64,000 nucleotides of DNA. Origin: an uncultured Lachnospiraceae bacterium (GTDB lineage: Bacteria; Bacillota; Clostridia; Lachnospirales; Lachnospiraceae). Location: NCBI GenBank assembly GCA_934320895.1, contig CAKRFY010000002.1, forward strand, positions 1-64,000, in the 5' to 3' direction. This document shows positions 63,586 to 64,000 of the stretch, piece after piece (within the stretch, counting starts at the first letter, position 1; each line of letters begins with the position of its first letter). Position numbers and translations under genes: made by a program. Under the pieces are notes generated by a model. The model searched no databases and was not told the DNA's origin. It worked only from the letters and a program-made list of their open reading frames with translations.

Positions 63586-63983
63586 CTTTTTCACCCCTCT
63601 TTGTGCCGTGCTAGTACAATGAAAATTAAATTCAAACAGGCTTAAAAAGCTACCCCTTTTTAAACGAATGAAAAAACTGTTGTTAATATTTAAAATTGCA
63701 TTCGTTTTATATAAATTATAGCATTTTACTACAGGAAAAGACAAGGGCTTAAGTGCGAAAAATCCATATATGTAAAAATTTTCACACCTAAGATTTGTGT
63801 CTGCACATGCTTGACACAAAGCACACACACTTGACATGAAATTGCTATGCACAAAAAACGTGTGCAGAAATGGGGTTTAGAATGTATTATCAATAAAAAT
63901 GAAAAAAATTGTAAAAAAGTGTTGACAAGTTGGAGCAAAGCTGATAATATATGTCTTGTTCGTGACAACGAACAGAAATAAAT
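63586..63983. other. Divergent intergenic region
   Basis: 398 bp between the HD-GYP gene (minus) and a tRNA-Leu (plus). It holds the tRNA promoter at 63922-63950; repeated ACTTGACA and CACAC blocks around 63800-63840 have no clear role. No gene is seen. Confidence 0.5.
63922..63950 (+). promoter_or_regulatory. tRNA-Leu promoter (second copy)
   Basis: TTGACA (63922-63927), 17-bp spacer and TAATAT (63945-63950), followed by ATGTCTTGTTCGTG as at 44698-44711. Confidence 0.85.
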
Positions 63984-64000
63984 GCGGAAGTGCTGGAATT
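63984..64000 (+). tRNA. tRNA-Leu, partial (cut by window end)
   Basis: The first 17 nt (GCGGAAGTGCTGGAATT) match the tRNA-Leu(AAG) at 44742 exactly. The rest, with the anticodon, lies outside the window, so the isoacceptor is not known. Confidence 0.8.

Noticed and set aside
63586..63852. N-terminal extension of the HD-GYP protein
   Set aside because: The open frame continues upstream, but GAGGGG and ATG 63585 mark the start and the extension has no family likeness.

Overview
The window looks like a chromosomal segment of an AT-rich, motile, carbohydrate-using member of the Lachnospiraceae (Clostridia, Bacillota). The evidence is low GC, strong AGGAGG-type ribosome binding sites, frequent TTG/GTG starts, a Bacillus-type long SRP RNA, an spmB sporulation gene, four methyl-accepting chemotaxis proteins (MCPs), a YesN-type response regulator, and small Lachnospiraceae-type proteins. 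The genus cannot be fixed from the sequence alone.

Positions 1-25500 form an accessory, eroding region. It opens with a Phd/PIN toxin-antitoxin pair and gene fragments (a MATE C-terminus and an aldo/keto reductase). Then come a MATE pump, a Gfo/Idh/MocA dehydrogenase, a sugar O-acetyltransferase, and a transposase remnant fused to a beheaded flavin-type oxidoreductase. LOG, GNAT, MFS, YczE-like and CinA-type genes follow, then an unusual protein with an ECF sigma region 2 and no region 4. A lactose locus has an AraC regulator (minus strand) divergent from a GH2 beta-galactosidase split into overlapping lacL and lacM genes. Between them lies the stump of a GPH-type sugar symporter followed by four 63-bp direct repeats. 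Further on are a degraded AraC gene, an MFS transporter beside a MetE-like methyltransferase, a secreted CAP protein with six beta-repeats, and a three-part scar (MATE fragment, TnpB C-terminus, truncated GNAT).

Positions 25500-44600 are rich in signalling genes. A KAS III-like enzyme with an altered catalytic triad lies 13 bp upstream of a polytopic MCP, behind a promoter with a 17-A tract. After it come Fic and HD-domain proteins, a LytTR regulator with a LiaF-like membrane protein, a secreted protein, pyruvate kinase, an orphan BMP-type binding lipoprotein coupled to an MCP, a tRNA-Leu(TAG), another MCP, a YesN-like regulator, spmB, a small Cys-rich protein and a PAP2 phosphatase.

Positions 44600-64000 are mostly core-like: tRNA-Leu(AAG), SRP RNA, a 778-residue protein with a cyclic-nucleotide-binding-like N-terminus, an SDR reductase, a degenerate LCP/LytR_C protein, a TagA-like glycosyltransferase homologue, an MsmX-type ATPase, a CdaR-like regulator, an S41 protease, a dCache MCP, uvrB, a GH42 beta-galactosidase, two small proteins, an HD-GYP phosphodiesterase, and the start of another tRNA-Leu at the window edge.

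The strongest leads for something undescribed are the KAS III-like/MCP gene pair, the sigma-region-2 fusion, the orphan BMP/MCP pair, the lost lactose permease replaced by a 63-bp repeat array, a dispersed palindromic repeat in three copies, and the large cNMP-like protein. No CRISPR array, prophage or complete insertion sequence was seen.
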